Assembly (NCBI RefSeq): GCF_002723935.1 | Contig: NZ_BEWM01000002.1 | Span: 496,001 to 560,000 of the forward strand | Direction: 5' to 3' | Origin: Gluconobacter cerinus | GTDB lineage: Bacteria; Pseudomonadota; Alphaproteobacteria; Acetobacterales; Acetobacteraceae | DNA length: 64,000 bases | Part shown: in pieces, positions 45,328-53,974 of the stretch | Position numbering within the stretch: position 1 is the first letter of the stretch | Layout of the letters: each line of letters begins with the position of its first letter | Notes under the pieces: generated by a model | Databases searched by the model: none | Told to the model about the DNA's origin: nothing | What the model saw: only the letters and a program-made list of their open reading frames with translations | Program-made: the position numbers and the translations under genes

Positions 45328-46557
45328 ATGCTGGGTGACACTTTCCGCTCTCTGGGGCGGCGCAATTATCGTGTCTGGGTCTGGGGAGCACTGTTCTCCA
45401 ACATCGGAACATGGATGCAGTTCACGACGCAGGACTGGCTTGTTCTGACTGAATTGACCCATCACGATGCCATGGCCATTGGGATCGTGATGGCCCTCCA
45501 GCTTGCCCCGCCTCTTTTGCTTATGCTCTGGACCGGACTGATTGCGGACCGGGTCGAGAAGCATCGATTTCTGCTTTTTACCCAAGGTGCCTTGGGTGTG
45601 CTGGCTGTTGCACTGGGCCTTCTCGTCGTTACGGGATCGGTCCGTCTCTGGCAGGTGGATCTGTTTGCTTTCCTGAGTGGCTGTGTCGCCGCGTTTGACA
45701 GTCCTGTTCGTCAGACATTTGTGGGTGAGTTGGTGGGAGAGACCGATCTTCCAAATGCCGTGGCCATCAATTCCATGTCCTATAATGCTGGACGGATGAT
45801 CGGGCCTGCGGTGGCAGGGTTCTGTATTGCGGAAATTGGTTCAGGCTGGTCGTTTGTTTTGAACGGCCTTTCGTTTTTCGGCGTCATGGGCTCTTTGCTC
45901 TTTATTCGTCGTGAAGACCTGTTTCGGCATGCCAAAGCGAGAGAAACCGAGCGCAATGCCCTGACCAGCGGACTGCGCTATGTCTGGGCGCGCGAAGACC
46001 TTCGGACGATTCTGATTATGTTGTTCATTATCGGAGCGTTTGGTCTCAATTTCCCGATCTTTATTGCGACCATGGCAGTTGGCGTGTTTCACGTCGGCGC
46101 GCATGGTTATGGAATTCTGAATTCCGCCATGGCCGTGGGCACCATTCTGGGGGGCTTTTTGGCAGCAGGTCGTAAAAAGGCAGATTTTGACGTTCTGCTG
46201 AATGGTTCATTGATTTTTGGTGTGGGTTGCCTGTTGGGAGCATTGGCTCCGACATACTGGCTTTTTGCCTGCACGTTGCTTATTACCGGCGTATCATCTC
46301 TGACATTTACAGCCACCAGTAACAGCTTCATGCAGCTTTCGAGCGACCCATCCATGCGAGGGCGCGTGCTGGCCATCCGGTTTGCTGTTTTTGCAGGGTC
46401 ATCCCCATTTGGTGCCCCTGTTGTGGGATGGGTTGCCAATTATTTTGGGCCACGGTGGTCCCTGGGTGTCGGAGCGCTGTCGGGATTTTTGGCGGCAGTG
46501 GTGGCGTTATTATACATCCTGCGCATGCGGGAGCAGCAGGGCGAGAAGCACTCGTGA
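45328..46557 (+). CDS. MFS transporter (EntS/MFS_3 type)
   Basis: A 409-aa major facilitator with 12 helices, of the group that includes the enterobactin exporter EntS. Visible marks: FRSLGRRNYRVWVWGALFSN at the N-terminus, GTWMQFTTQDWLVLTELT in helix 1, the loop GLIADRVEKHRFLLFTQ, and AFDSPVRQTFVGELVGETDL (the conserved P-x-R-Q region of this group). ATG 45328 is at the family start, with GGAG ten bases upstream. It overlaps the following DUF218 gene by 4 bases (GTGA). The export substrate is unknown. Confidence 0.88.
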   Translation: MLGDTFRSLGRRNYRVWVWGALFSNIGTWMQFTTQDWLVLTELTHHDAMAIGIVMALQLAPPLLLMLWTGLIADRVEKHRFLLFTQGALGVLAVALGLLVVTGSVRLWQVDLFAFLSGCVAAFDSPVRQTFVGELVGETDLPNAVAINSMSYNAGRMIGPAVAGFCIAEIGSGWSFVLNGLSFFGVMGSLLFIRREDLFRHAKARETERNALTSGLRYVWAREDLRTILIMLFIIGAFGLNFPIFIATMAVGVFHVGAHGYGILNSAMAVGTILGGFLAAGRKKADFDVLLNGSLIFGVGCLLGALAPTYWLFACTLLITGVSSLTFTATSNSFMQLSSDPSMRGRVLAIRFAVFAGSSPFGAPVVGWVANYFGPRWSLGVGALSGFLAAVVALLYILRMREQQGEKHS

Positions 46558-47135
46558 CCGTTCGCTGGGGAAAGCGGATTGCGGCAGCGGCGTTGGCTGG
46601 CGGTATTGTGTGTGCGAGTTGGTGTGCATGCGTTGCCGTAACGGGTATGCGTGCTTCTGCCAGCCCCGCAGAAATGGGCGTCATTTTCGGCACAGCCGTC
46701 ACGGATGCGGGCGTGCCGAAGCCAGCGTTGCAGGACCGTCTGGAAACCGGATTGTTACTCTGGAAAGAAAAGCGCGTTCGGGAATTGATGGTGAGTGGAG
46801 CTGTGGAAACTGCCAATCATCAGGATGAAGCTGAAATCATGGCGCACTGGCTGGAAAATCACGGTGTTCCGGCAGAAGCGATCATCGTTGATTCACAGGG
46901 AAACAATACCTGGCTGACGGCTGTGCATGTTGCGCAGGAAGCGCCGGAAGGGGCTGTCGTCGTTTCGCAGTGGTTTCACATCATGCGGGCAGAATGGGCA
47001 TTGCGGCATGCTGGCGTGAAAGACGTGTCAGGCGCTTATCCGAAAGTCTTTCGGCTGCCTGAACTCTATTATTTGTTCCGGGAGGCCGTGGCGCTCCCGG
47101 TATACTGGGTGACGAAACCGACCCCTGCTCAGTAA
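46554..47135 (+). CDS. DUF218/YdcF-like membrane-anchored protein
   Basis: A 193-aa protein with an N-terminal membrane helix (residues 7-27) and a DUF218 domain: GVIFGTAVTDAGVPKPALQD, then LMVSGAVETANHQDEAEIMA, and the signature NNTWLTAV followed by VVVSQWFHIMRAEW (the conserved Asn/Thr and the SxxxHxxR-like motif of ElyC/SanA/YdcF). SanA- and ElyC-type members act in envelope integrity. Start GTG 46554 overlaps the MFS stop. Its last 7 bases overlap the convergent isomerase gene. The enzyme activity is unknown. Confidence 0.82.
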   Translation: MTVRWGKRIAAAALAGGIVCASWCACVAVTGMRASASPAEMGVIFGTAVTDAGVPKPALQDRLETGLLLWKEKRVRELMVSGAVETANHQDEAEIMAHWLENHGVPAEAIIVDSQGNNTWLTAVHVAQEAPEGAVVVSQWFHIMRAEWALRHAGVKDVSGAYPKVFRLPELYYLFREAVALPVYWVTKPTPAQ

Positions 47136-48388
47136 GGCACGCCAATCTGTTCAATCGCTGTTGCGAGTGACGGAGCCAAGGGCATCATCGGTGCCAGAGT
47201 GGACTGGTAGGCATGGTAAAGGTCGCCCTTACCTTTGTAGATATGTTCTGTTGGCTCACCTTCTGGGCTAACTTCGTTGAACCAGCTGCCAAAATCCCGA
47301 TCAATCAGGGTGGTGTCGATATAATCCCAGATCGTACGATACCAGTGCTCGTAATGTGGATTTCCCGTGCGCTTATACAGGTTGATTGCCGCCGTCAGAG
47401 CTTCTGCATGAGCCCAGTGGACGCGCGAAGGCACATGGGGTTTGTGATCCCAGTCGATTGTGTAAACCATTCCAGGAAGACCATCGACGTTCCAGCCTGA
47501 CTTCATGCCGGTCTCGAAGAGCGCCTGTGCGTCATGAAGCATCCAGCCCGGTGCTGTTTCGCCTCTGCGGAGTAGAGCTGCCTCCAGTTTCACTGTCAGG
47601 TGAGACCATTCGACAAAATGACCCGGTGTCATGCCGTAGGGGCGTAGATCGTCCGTAGGTTTGTCTTCATGATAATTCTGCAGCAGATCCCAATTTCGGT
47701 TGAAGTGCTCGGGCATTGCGAAGCCCTGTTGTGGGGCCAGTTCATGCACAAACCGGGTGACGATCCGCAGCGCGCGGCGCAACCACTTCACATCACCTGT
47801 AACATCCGCAAGAGCCATGAAGGCTTCTGTGGAATGCATGTTACTGTTGGCCCCGCGGTAGTTCTCTTCGTCAGACCAGTCATCTGCGAAGCTCTCGCGC
47901 ATGACGCCTTCGTCTTCAGACCAGAAATGCGTCTCGATCTGATGGATGGCATCCTTGAGAAGTGCGTTGGCACCTTCCACCCCGATCAGAACAGCAGAGG
48001 ACGCGGCCAGCGCGACGAACGCATGCAGGTAGGCCTGCTTGCGCTCATGAGGCTGATCCGCGAAGTGGTTCCAGCCTCCGTGCTGCTGGTCCCGAAAGGA
48101 TGTCATGAGCGCATTTACGCCATGTGCGACGAGCGGCGCGCTTCCTGGAATACCCTGGAGTTCCGCAGTCGCATAAGCGTGCACGCACCGCGCAGTCAGG
48201 GTTGCTTCTGCCTTGGCGCCTTCAGGAAGATGGCCCTCCATATCCAGCCCTGCAAAACCCCCGTCGATACAACCTTCCTTGCTGAAATCCAGCAACCGAC
48301 GGCCCTGCATTTCGAGCCAAGCCCGGTGAGATGGTCGGCGGATCCAGGCGTCTCTACTAAGCAGAATGGGGGAGAGGCGATCGGTCAT
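47129..48388 (-). CDS. AGE-family aldose-ketose isomerase (YihS-like)
   Basis: A 419-aa (alpha/alpha)6-barrel enzyme of the N-acylglucosamine 2-epimerase superfamily. Motifs match YihS/mannose isomerase: RGANSNMHSTEAFMALADVT, VEWSHLTVKLEAALL, HWAHAEALTA and KGKGDLYHAYQS, where the His residues act as acid/base. YihS-type enzymes interconvert mannose, fructose and glucose (or sulfoquinovose forms). That would suit a sugar-oxidising bacterium. GGAG lies six bases before ATG 48388. A 6-bp-arm dyad just upstream may control it. Next to rpe but on the other strand. Confidence 0.85.
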   Translation of the reverse strand: MTDRLSPILLSRDAWIRRPSHRAWLEMQGRRLLDFSKEGCIDGGFAGLDMEGHLPEGAKAEATLTARCVHAYATAELQGIPGSAPLVAHGVNALMTSFRDQQHGGWNHFADQPHERKQAYLHAFVALAASSAVLIGVEGANALLKDAIHQIETHFWSEDEGVMRESFADDWSDEENYRGANSNMHSTEAFMALADVTGDVKWLRRALRIVTRFVHELAPQQGFAMPEHFNRNWDLLQNYHEDKPTDDLRPYGMTPGHFVEWSHLTVKLEAALLRRGETAPGWMLHDAQALFETGMKSGWNVDGLPGMVYTIDWDHKPHVPSRVHWAHAEALTAAINLYKRTGNPHYEHWYRTIWDYIDTTLIDRDFGSWFNEVSPEGEPTEHIYKGKGDLYHAYQSTLAPMMPLAPSLATAIEQIGVPY

Positions 48389-48398
48389 AAAAACTCCA

Positions 48399-48414
48399 TA
48401 CTACGGTGGTAGTA
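48399..48414. promoter_or_regulatory. TACTAC/GTAGTA dyad upstream of the isomerase
   Basis: TACTACGGTGGTAGTA has exact 6-bp arms around GGTG. It lies 10-26 bases before the start codon of the minus-strand isomerase gene. It could be an operator; no regulator is encoded nearby. Confidence 0.4.
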
Positions 48415-48531
48415 GTCAGACAGTCTGATGAGGACGCATCAGCAGCGGTTGAGTTCCTGAGGGCCTCGTCGGCGGTACTCGCTCACGAACGCGCGGGGAT
48501 GTGCGGAACTGTCTTGCGTCTGGAGGTTGCT

Positions 48532-49224
48532 TTGCCGATACATAACAACATGACAGAACGATCCCCGATCATTGTCGCCCCCAGCCTGCTGGCTGCCGAC
48601 TTCGCCCGTCTTGGAGATGAGATTGCATCCATCTCTCGCGCGCCCTGGTTACATCTGGATGTAATGGACGGTCATTTCGTGCCGAACATCTCGTTCGGTC
48701 CTGGGGTGATCTCGGCCTTGCGAAAGCATACCGATGCGAAGTTCGACGTGCACCTGATGATCGATCCAGTGGATCCGTATCTGGAAGCAACAGCCAAGGC
48801 TGGCGCGGATCACATTACGGTGCACGTGGAAAACGCCCCCCATATTCACCGGACGCTTCAGACCATCCGTGCGCTTGGTTGCCGCCCGGGAATTGCGATC
48901 TGTCCGGGGACGCCGCCAGAAGCACTGTCAGAGGTGCTTGATCTGGTAGACATCATTCTGGTCATGACAGTGAATCCCGGGTTTGGCGGCCAGAGCTTTC
49001 TGGAAAGCCAGCTGCCAAAAATCCGAACCCTGTCGCGCATGATTGAAGACAGTGGCCGTGATATCGTGCTGGCGGTTGATGGCGGCATTGACCCGGTCAC
49101 AGCCCCAAAAGTGGTGGCTGCCGGAGCGCGGATGTTGGTGGCAGGGTCTGCCGTCTTTGGTAAGCCGGACCGTGATTCAGCCATTCATGCACTTGAAGGC
49201 CCGTTCAAGGAAGACAGCGCCTGA
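48532..49224 (+). CDS. rpe: Ribulose-phosphate 3-epimerase
   Basis: Interconverts ribulose 5-phosphate and xylulose 5-phosphate in the pentose phosphate pathway, the main sugar route in Gluconobacter. TIM barrel with all family motifs: APSLLAADFARLGDE, HLDVMDGHFVPNISFGP (metal His and catalytic Asp), KFDVHLMI, MTVNPGFGGQ (phosphate loop) and AVDGGID. I chose TTG 48532 (230 aa) because GGAGG lies five bases before it; the next ATG 48550 (224 aa) has no ribosome site but gives the usual length. The stop overlaps the next gene by one base. Confidence 0.95.
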   Translation: MPIHNNMTERSPIIVAPSLLAADFARLGDEIASISRAPWLHLDVMDGHFVPNISFGPGVISALRKHTDAKFDVHLMIDPVDPYLEATAKAGADHITVHVENAPHIHRTLQTIRALGCRPGIAICPGTPPEALSEVLDLVDIILVMTVNPGFGGQSFLESQLPKIRTLSRMIEDSGRDIVLAVDGGIDPVTAPKVVAAGARMLVAGSAVFGKPDRDSAIHALEGPFKEDSA

Positions 49225-50408
49225 TGCCCATTCGTCGCTGGATTCAGGACGCACGACTTTCACTCGCACGACTGCCCGTTGGTGGCGGAACTTCAGAGGG
49301 ACCGGTTTATATTTATCGTGACCCGTGGAAGGGGGACGCCGAGCAGGGCGCCCGCCTTGTCGCGGGTCGCTTTCGGTTTGAGCGGCAGGACTACGATCTG
49401 CCACGCGGAAAGTGGGAACGCGGCCCTTGGCCGGAACCTGCAAAACAGTGGCTGCAAAGTTTTGCATGGCTGCGGGATCTGCGCGCATTAGGCAGTGACG
49501 ATGCCCGCATGACGGCCCGCGCGCTTGTCGCGGACTGGGTAGCGCATCCTCCAACGGATCCGCTGGTCAAGGATGCCTGCGTAACAGGTGCGCGCCTCTC
49601 ATCCTGGCTGGCAAACCACGAGTTCTGCCTGGCTTCGGCGGACCGTAAACTTCAGCAAAAAATCATGGATCGGATGTTGGTAGAGGGGCGGACCATTGCC
49701 GCTCTTTTGCCACTTGAACCGCAAGGCTGGCGTGGGCTGACAGCCTTGCGTGGCCTGCTGGCAGCTGCTCTGGCTATGCCGGATCACAGCGGGTTCATGA
49801 CGCGCTTCCTGCGTTACCTTCCCGCGGAAATTGAACGTCTGATTCTTTCTGATGGGACGGTTGCTGAGCGGTCTCCGGAGGCACAATATCAGACGGCGCG
49901 CGAACTGGCAGAAATGTCCGTCATGTTCCGCACAGCGCATTCGAGCGTGCCGCCCTTTATTGACGTGGCCCTGGACAGAGTCTGTCCGGTGTTGCGTGCC
50001 ATGCGTCATGGTGATGGTGGCCTGGCCGTTTTTAATGGTTCCAACGAGCGCTACAGCGCGATGGTGGAAGATGTTTTGGCGCAGGGATCCAGGCAGAAGC
50101 TGATTGCGCCCGCCATGCATCAGGGGAAATTTACCCGGCTGGCTCTCGGGAAGTCCCTGTTGATTGTGGATAGCGGTGCGCCTCCACCGACCAGTTATGA
50201 TCAGGCAGCGCATGCTGGAACCTTGTCTTTCGAGTTTTCAAACCAGCGGCATCGTCTTTTCGTCAATTGCGGCAGTGCGCAGGTGGGGGCGTGGGCGCAG
50301 GCGCTGAGGGCCAGTGCAGCGCATACGGTTCTGGTCGCGGATGGTCTGTCGTCCTCAGACTTCGGGCCTGACGGACATGTCACGCGGCGTCCGGCGCATG
50401 TCACATGA
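49224..50408 (+). CDS. Heparinase II/III-like protein, N-terminal fragment
   Basis: The 394-aa part that is still translated up to the in-frame TGA. ATG 49224 overlaps the rpe stop (TGATG), so it would be made by coupled translation. It holds the whole helical toroid-like domain and about half of the beta-sandwich domain (LSFEFSNQRHRLFVNCGSAQ) but lacks the HDGY segment and the rest. See the pseudogene entry for the whole locus. Confidence 0.7.
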   Translation: MPIRRWIQDARLSLARLPVGGGTSEGPVYIYRDPWKGDAEQGARLVAGRFRFERQDYDLPRGKWERGPWPEPAKQWLQSFAWLRDLRALGSDDARMTARALVADWVAHPPTDPLVKDACVTGARLSSWLANHEFCLASADRKLQQKIMDRMLVEGRTIAALLPLEPQGWRGLTALRGLLAAALAMPDHSGFMTRFLRYLPAEIERLILSDGTVAERSPEAQYQTARELAEMSVMFRTAHSSVPPFIDVALDRVCPVLRAMRHGDGGLAVFNGSNERYSAMVEDVLAQGSRQKLIAPAMHQGKFTRLALGKSLLIVDSGAPPPTSYDQAAHAGTLSFEFSNQRHRLFVNCGSAQVGAWAQALRASAAHTVLVADGLSSSDFGPDGHVTRRPAHVT

Positions 50409-50477
50409 GAGCATCAAAGCAGTGGGGAAGCCCATTGGCTGGATCTGTCTCATGACGGGTATCATCCGCCGCTTGGA

Positions 50478-50891
50478 ATGAAGTGGACGCGACGTCTTTA
50501 CCTTGGGGCGGACGGAGAAGACTTGCGTGGGCAGGAAGTTCTTGAAGGTGAGCGCGAGACGCCGTTTGCCCTGCGGTTCCATATTCACCCGGACGTGCAT
50601 GTCACACGGGACGACGAAGATATCATTCTTCAAATGGGCGGCATGATCTGGCGCTTCCGTCAGAAAGGCGGCATGTTGCTGCTCGAAGATGACGTCTATC
50701 TGGCGCGCGGTCGGCGTGAAAAGACCAAGCAGATCGTTATCGCTTCTCTCAGGCGCGTTGTTCCTGCGGCGGAAGAGGCAGCCGAGAATGGTGGAGAATC
50801 GCAGGAAAGTGCCAAACCTGCGGCACCCTCAAAACCACTTCAGGTTGTCTCCCAGACGGTAACCTGGCTTCTGGAACGTATCCCGGAATAA
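50478..50891 (+). CDS. Heparinase II/III-like protein, C-terminal fragment
   Basis: A 137-aa open stretch in the same frame as the N-terminal fragment. It begins inside the beta-sandwich domain (RRLYLGADGEDLRG) and ends with an Ala/Glu-rich tail. The ATG has only a weak GCTTGGA ahead of it. It probably is not an independent gene but the remnant of the full protein. Confidence 0.5.
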   Translation: MKWTRRLYLGADGEDLRGQEVLEGERETPFALRFHIHPDVHVTRDDEDIILQMGGMIWRFRQKGGMLLLEDDVYLARGRREKTKQIVIASLRRVVPAAEEAAENGGESQESAKPAAPSKPLQVVSQTVTWLLERIPE

Positions 50892-50901
50892 AGGTGCTGT
50901 T

Positions 50902-52020
50902 GTGAAAATCCTTGAAATCACAAACGTTGATTTCTCTCTGCGCCAGTTCCTGTTTCCCTTAATGAAGGCGCTTCGTGCCGCCGGGCATGAGGTTCAGGGG
51001 GCCTGTGCGGAAGGCCCCCATCTGGCTCCAGTACGGGCAGACGGGTTTGTCGTTCATGCCGTGCCGATGGCGCGGTCATTGTCACCGGTTGCACAGCTTC
51101 GCGCGTTTGTCGCGCTGATCCGGCTTATTCGCCAGGAGAAGCCTGACGTCGTGCATGGACATATGCCCATCAGTGGCATTCTGGCGAGGTTTGCTGCACG
51201 TCTTTGTGGTGTCAGGATCATTGCCTACACCTGTCATGGCTTCCTGTTCAATCAACCTGGATCTTTGGCACGCCGGATACTCTCTGTTGTTCTGGAATGG
51301 GCTGCAGGTCGAATCACTGATCTGTACATGACCGTCTCGGTTGAAGAGGCACGGGACGCACGACGCCTGCACCTGAATGCGCATCCCGTTGCTATTGGCA
51401 ATGGCCGTGACCCCCGGTGCTATCATGCCAATCCCTTGGTACGGGCCCGTATCCGCAGGGAGTTGGGTGTTCCGGAAGATCGCCCCGTGGTCATCGTGGT
51501 GTCGCGACTGGTGCGCCACAAAGGCCATCCGGAGCTTCTCCGAGCCATGGAAGATGTGCCAGGAGCTGAACTCTGGGTTGTGGGGGAGCGGCTGCCATCT
51601 GATCATGGCGATGCTCTTGGGCCCGCGTTTGACAGGGCCAGACAGCTTTTAGGCCCGAGGTTGCGGATGCTGGGTTATCGGGAAGATGTGCCGGATCTTC
51701 TTGCCGCCGCAGACGTGTTTGCGCTTCCAAGCCACTTTGAAGGGCTTCCTATGTCCGTCATTGAAGCGATGCTGACGGAATTGCCTGTGGTGGCGACTGA
51801 TGTTCGCGGTCCACGAGAACAGGTCGTGGATGGACAGACCGGATTTCTGGTGCCTCCTGGGCTCTCTGCGCCATTGGCACGGGCGCTGAGAACAGTGACA
51901 CAGGATCTGCCTCTGGCGCGCGCTATGGGAGAGCGCGGGCGTCAGCGCGCAGTTGCGTCCTATAGCGAAAAAAGGATCATGGACCTCGTGGTGCGTCTGA
52001 TCGAGGCTGAAGCACGATAG
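50902..52020 (+). CDS. Family 4 glycosyltransferase
   Basis: A 372-aa GT-B enzyme. N-terminal half: MKILEITNVDFSLRQFLFPL, then DVVHGHMPISGILARFAARL and IAYTCHGFLFNQPG. C-terminal half: VVIVVSRLVRHKGHPELLRA near residue 195 and the donor site LPSHFEGLPMSVIEAMLTEL near 280, ending with the DVRGPREQVVDGQTGFLVPPG motif of GT4 sugar-lipid or exopolysaccharide transferases. GTG 50902 lies 10 bases after the broken heparinase-like gene, so it is probably in the rpe operon. Donor and acceptor are unknown. Confidence 0.9.
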   Translation: MKILEITNVDFSLRQFLFPLMKALRAAGHEVQGACAEGPHLAPVRADGFVVHAVPMARSLSPVAQLRAFVALIRLIRQEKPDVVHGHMPISGILARFAARLCGVRIIAYTCHGFLFNQPGSLARRILSVVLEWAAGRITDLYMTVSVEEARDARRLHLNAHPVAIGNGRDPRCYHANPLVRARIRRELGVPEDRPVVIVVSRLVRHKGHPELLRAMEDVPGAELWVVGERLPSDHGDALGPAFDRARQLLGPRLRMLGYREDVPDLLAAADVFALPSHFEGLPMSVIEAMLTELPVVATDVRGPREQVVDGQTGFLVPPGLSAPLARALRTVTQDLPLARAMGERGRQRAVASYSEKRIMDLVVRLIEAEAR

Positions 52021-52125
52021 ACGTTTTTCTCGAAATTCTCTGGTATTTTCTGGTTATTCCGAAATTTTGATTTTCGCCTTTCAGGAAAACAACGAGAATA
52101 GGCACGTTCTATTTGGAGAGGGACG

Positions 52126-53352
52126 ATGTCTGACGAAACGAGTGTTCAGACTGACGGGAATAGCCGGTCAGGTGTTCTTCTGGCGCGCCGCACGGTTCTT
52201 TCGGGGGCGGCGGGGCTGGTCTGTCTTGGGGCTGCCAAAGCCAAAGCGGCTCAGCCGCAGGGGGCAGTAGAACCGCCGAGTGTTGTCAGCCAGCCACCTA
52301 GAGCGTGGGGCGAGAAAGCAGGCCCCAGTTATCTGCCCGATCCTGACGTGATTGCGATTGATCCCTCGTTCCGTGATTTGACGTATTTCGCGGCCCCCAT
52401 TCGTCGCGTGTGGGATCAGGGCGGTTGGCTGGAAGGCCCTGCATGGAGCAGTGAAGGGCGCTTTCTGGTTCTCAGTGATGTTATTCGCTCCCGTGCGCTA
52501 CGCTATATTTGGGAAACCGGAGAAATCACGGATTTCCGCCCCGATGGCTATGCAGCCAATGGGAACTGTTTTGATTTCGATGGTCGGCTTGTTGTCTGTG
52601 AAGACTTTTTCCGGCGCGTCGTCCGGTGGGAGCACGACGGAAGCGTTAAGGTTCTCGCGGATAAGTTCGAAGGGAAGGGGTTAAATTCCCCCAACGATGT
52701 TGTGCCTCACCCCGATGGAAGCTTGTGGTTCACGGACCCCGGTTACGGCACGAACATTACGGAAGGTCATGCAGATGAACCCGGTGGGCCGACCAATCTG
52801 GATGGAAAAATTCGCTGGAATATTGGCCGTGAACTAACGGGCGAAATTGGCGGGACCAAACGACAGAGTGACCATGTCTTTCGCATCGCCCCGGATGGAA
52901 CGCTTCAGGCCGTTTTGCAGGAAAAGGATCTACTTGATCCGAATGGCTTGTGTTTTTCTCCCGACTACAAAAAGCTTTACGTCGTTTCGACGCCTAAAGG
53001 GCCGGGGCAGAAAGCGGGTGGCGATCAGGTCATCCACGTCTATGACGTGAATGGCAGCAGCCTTACCAACGGGCGTATTTTTGCGGACATGAAGCTGAAT
53101 GGTGCGCAGATGAACCCGGATGGCATTCGTGTGGATGTATTCGGGAACTTGTGGTGTGGCGCGTCGGGTCCACTCGGCTTATGCGGGGTGTTTGTTTTTA
53201 ATCCGGCGGGCAAGCTCATTGGTCGGCTTCGCTTACCGCAGGGGTGTTCGAACCTGACATTCGGTGGCCCAAAACGCGACTATCTGTTCATGTGCGCAGC
53301 CGGGTCGCTGTTTGTGCTGCAGGTTGGCGTGCAGGGATTTGCGCCGTCCTGA
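52126..53352 (+). CDS. Tat-exported SMP-30/gluconolactonase-family protein
   Basis: A 408-aa protein with a Tat-type signal (ARRTVLSGAAGLVCLGAAKA, cut near residue 40), so it acts in the periplasm. The mature part is a six-bladed propeller of the SMP-30 family: GGWLEGPAWSSEGRFLVLSD, YAANGNCFDFDGRLVVCED, GLNSPNDVVPHPDGSLWFTDPGYG is the metal site (Glu, Asn, Asp ligands) and LDPNGLCFSPDYKKLYV. It would hydrolyse aldonolactones made by periplasmic sugar oxidation, such as glucono-lactone. ATG 52126 has a strong GGAGAGGG site; an in-frame start upstream is not needed. Confidence 0.88.
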   Translation: MSDETSVQTDGNSRSGVLLARRTVLSGAAGLVCLGAAKAKAAQPQGAVEPPSVVSQPPRAWGEKAGPSYLPDPDVIAIDPSFRDLTYFAAPIRRVWDQGGWLEGPAWSSEGRFLVLSDVIRSRALRYIWETGEITDFRPDGYAANGNCFDFDGRLVVCEDFFRRVVRWEHDGSVKVLADKFEGKGLNSPNDVVPHPDGSLWFTDPGYGTNITEGHADEPGGPTNLDGKIRWNIGRELTGEIGGTKRQSDHVFRIAPDGTLQAVLQEKDLLDPNGLCFSPDYKKLYVVSTPKGPGQKAGGDQVIHVYDVNGSSLTNGRIFADMKLNGAQMNPDGIRVDVFGNLWCGASGPLGLCGVFVFNPAGKLIGRLRLPQGCSNLTFGGPKRDYLFMCAAGSLFVLQVGVQGFAPS

Positions 53353-53371
53353 ACCGTCGTTGCGGCTGGAG

Positions 53372-53974
53372 TTAGAGCCAGCCGTTCTGCCGGGCGACGC
53401 GCCCGGCTTCAATCCGGTTACGGGCATCGAGTTTCTGAACAATTTCCGAGAAGTAGTTCCGGACTGTCCCCGCGGACAGGGAGAGCTCTTCGGCAATCTC
53501 CTTGTTCGTTCGCCCGGCTTCAGCCAGACGGAGCATGGACCTTTCACGGTCTGACAACGGGTCGGGCAGGGCATCCCAGACAGACTCTGCCAGATCTGAT
53601 GCAATGGCCCGGCCACCAGCAGCGACTTTCCGAATAGCATCGGCGAGTTGCGTAATCGGGGCATCCTTGAGCATGTATCCCCGCACGCCGGCCTGAAGAG
53701 CACGGCGCAGATATCCGGCACGGCCAAAGGTTGTCACGATCATGACACGGCTTGGAAGGCCCTGTTCCCGGATTTTTTCTGCCAGTTCAATGCCTGTCAT
53801 GTTCGGCATTTCGATGTCCGTGATGATGACATCCGGGCGCAGGTCGGCCGCGAGCTGGAGCGCCCGTTGTCCATCTGGTGCGCGCCCCACGATCTGAATG
53901 TCTTCTTCAAGGCCCAGAAGCGCTTCAAAAGCATCCAGAAGCATGGCTTGGTCTTCGGCCAGAATAAGGCGGAT
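53372..53974 (-). CDS. NarL/DesR-type response regulator
   Basis: A 201-aa response regulator. Receiver: acidic pair in LILAEDQAMLL, phosphorylated Asp in DVIITDIEMPNMTG, Thr in IVTTFGR, Lys in GYMLKDAP. The C-terminal LuxR HTH is LSDRERSMLRLAEAGRTNKE, IAEELSLSAGTVRNYFSEIV. The ending NRIEAGRVARQNGWL is typical of DesR-like proteins. Partner kinase is encoded just upstream with a 4-base overlap. Convergent with the SMP-30 gene across 19 bases. The start is near 53974-53977. Confidence 0.9.
   Translation of the reverse strand: MRLILAEDQAMLLDAFEALLGLEEDIQIVGRAPDGQRALQLAADLRPDVIITDIEMPNMTGIELAEKIREQGLPSRVMIVTTFGRAGYLRRALQAGVRGYMLKDAPITQLADAIRKVAAGGRAIASDLAESVWDALPDPLSDRERSMLRLAEAGRTNKEIAEELSLSAGTVRNYFSEIVQKLDARNRIEAGRVARQNGWL

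Larger units (their letters stand above)
49224..50891 (+). pseudogene. Heparinase II/III-like gene interrupted by one in-frame TGA
   Basis: Reads as one 555-residue member of the heparinase II/III-like family, except for a TGA stop at 50406-50408. Before it, 394 residues carry the alpha-helical N-domain (RRWIQDARLSLARLP, GARLSSWLANHEFC) and the start of the C-domain. After it the same frame continues with family sequence: WLDLSHDGYHPPLG (the HDGY motif), then RRLYLGADGEDLRGQEVLEG and FALRFHIHPDVHV. A CGA-to-TGA change would explain it. No reinitiation signal of note precedes the ATG at 50478. The split products would lack a complete C-domain, so the gene is probably inactive or truncated. Confidence 0.85.

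Noticed and set aside
50406-50408. TGA as a selenocysteine codon
   Set aside because: The family has no selenocysteine at this place and no SECIS-like hairpin was noticed just after it; a nonsense mutation is simpler.
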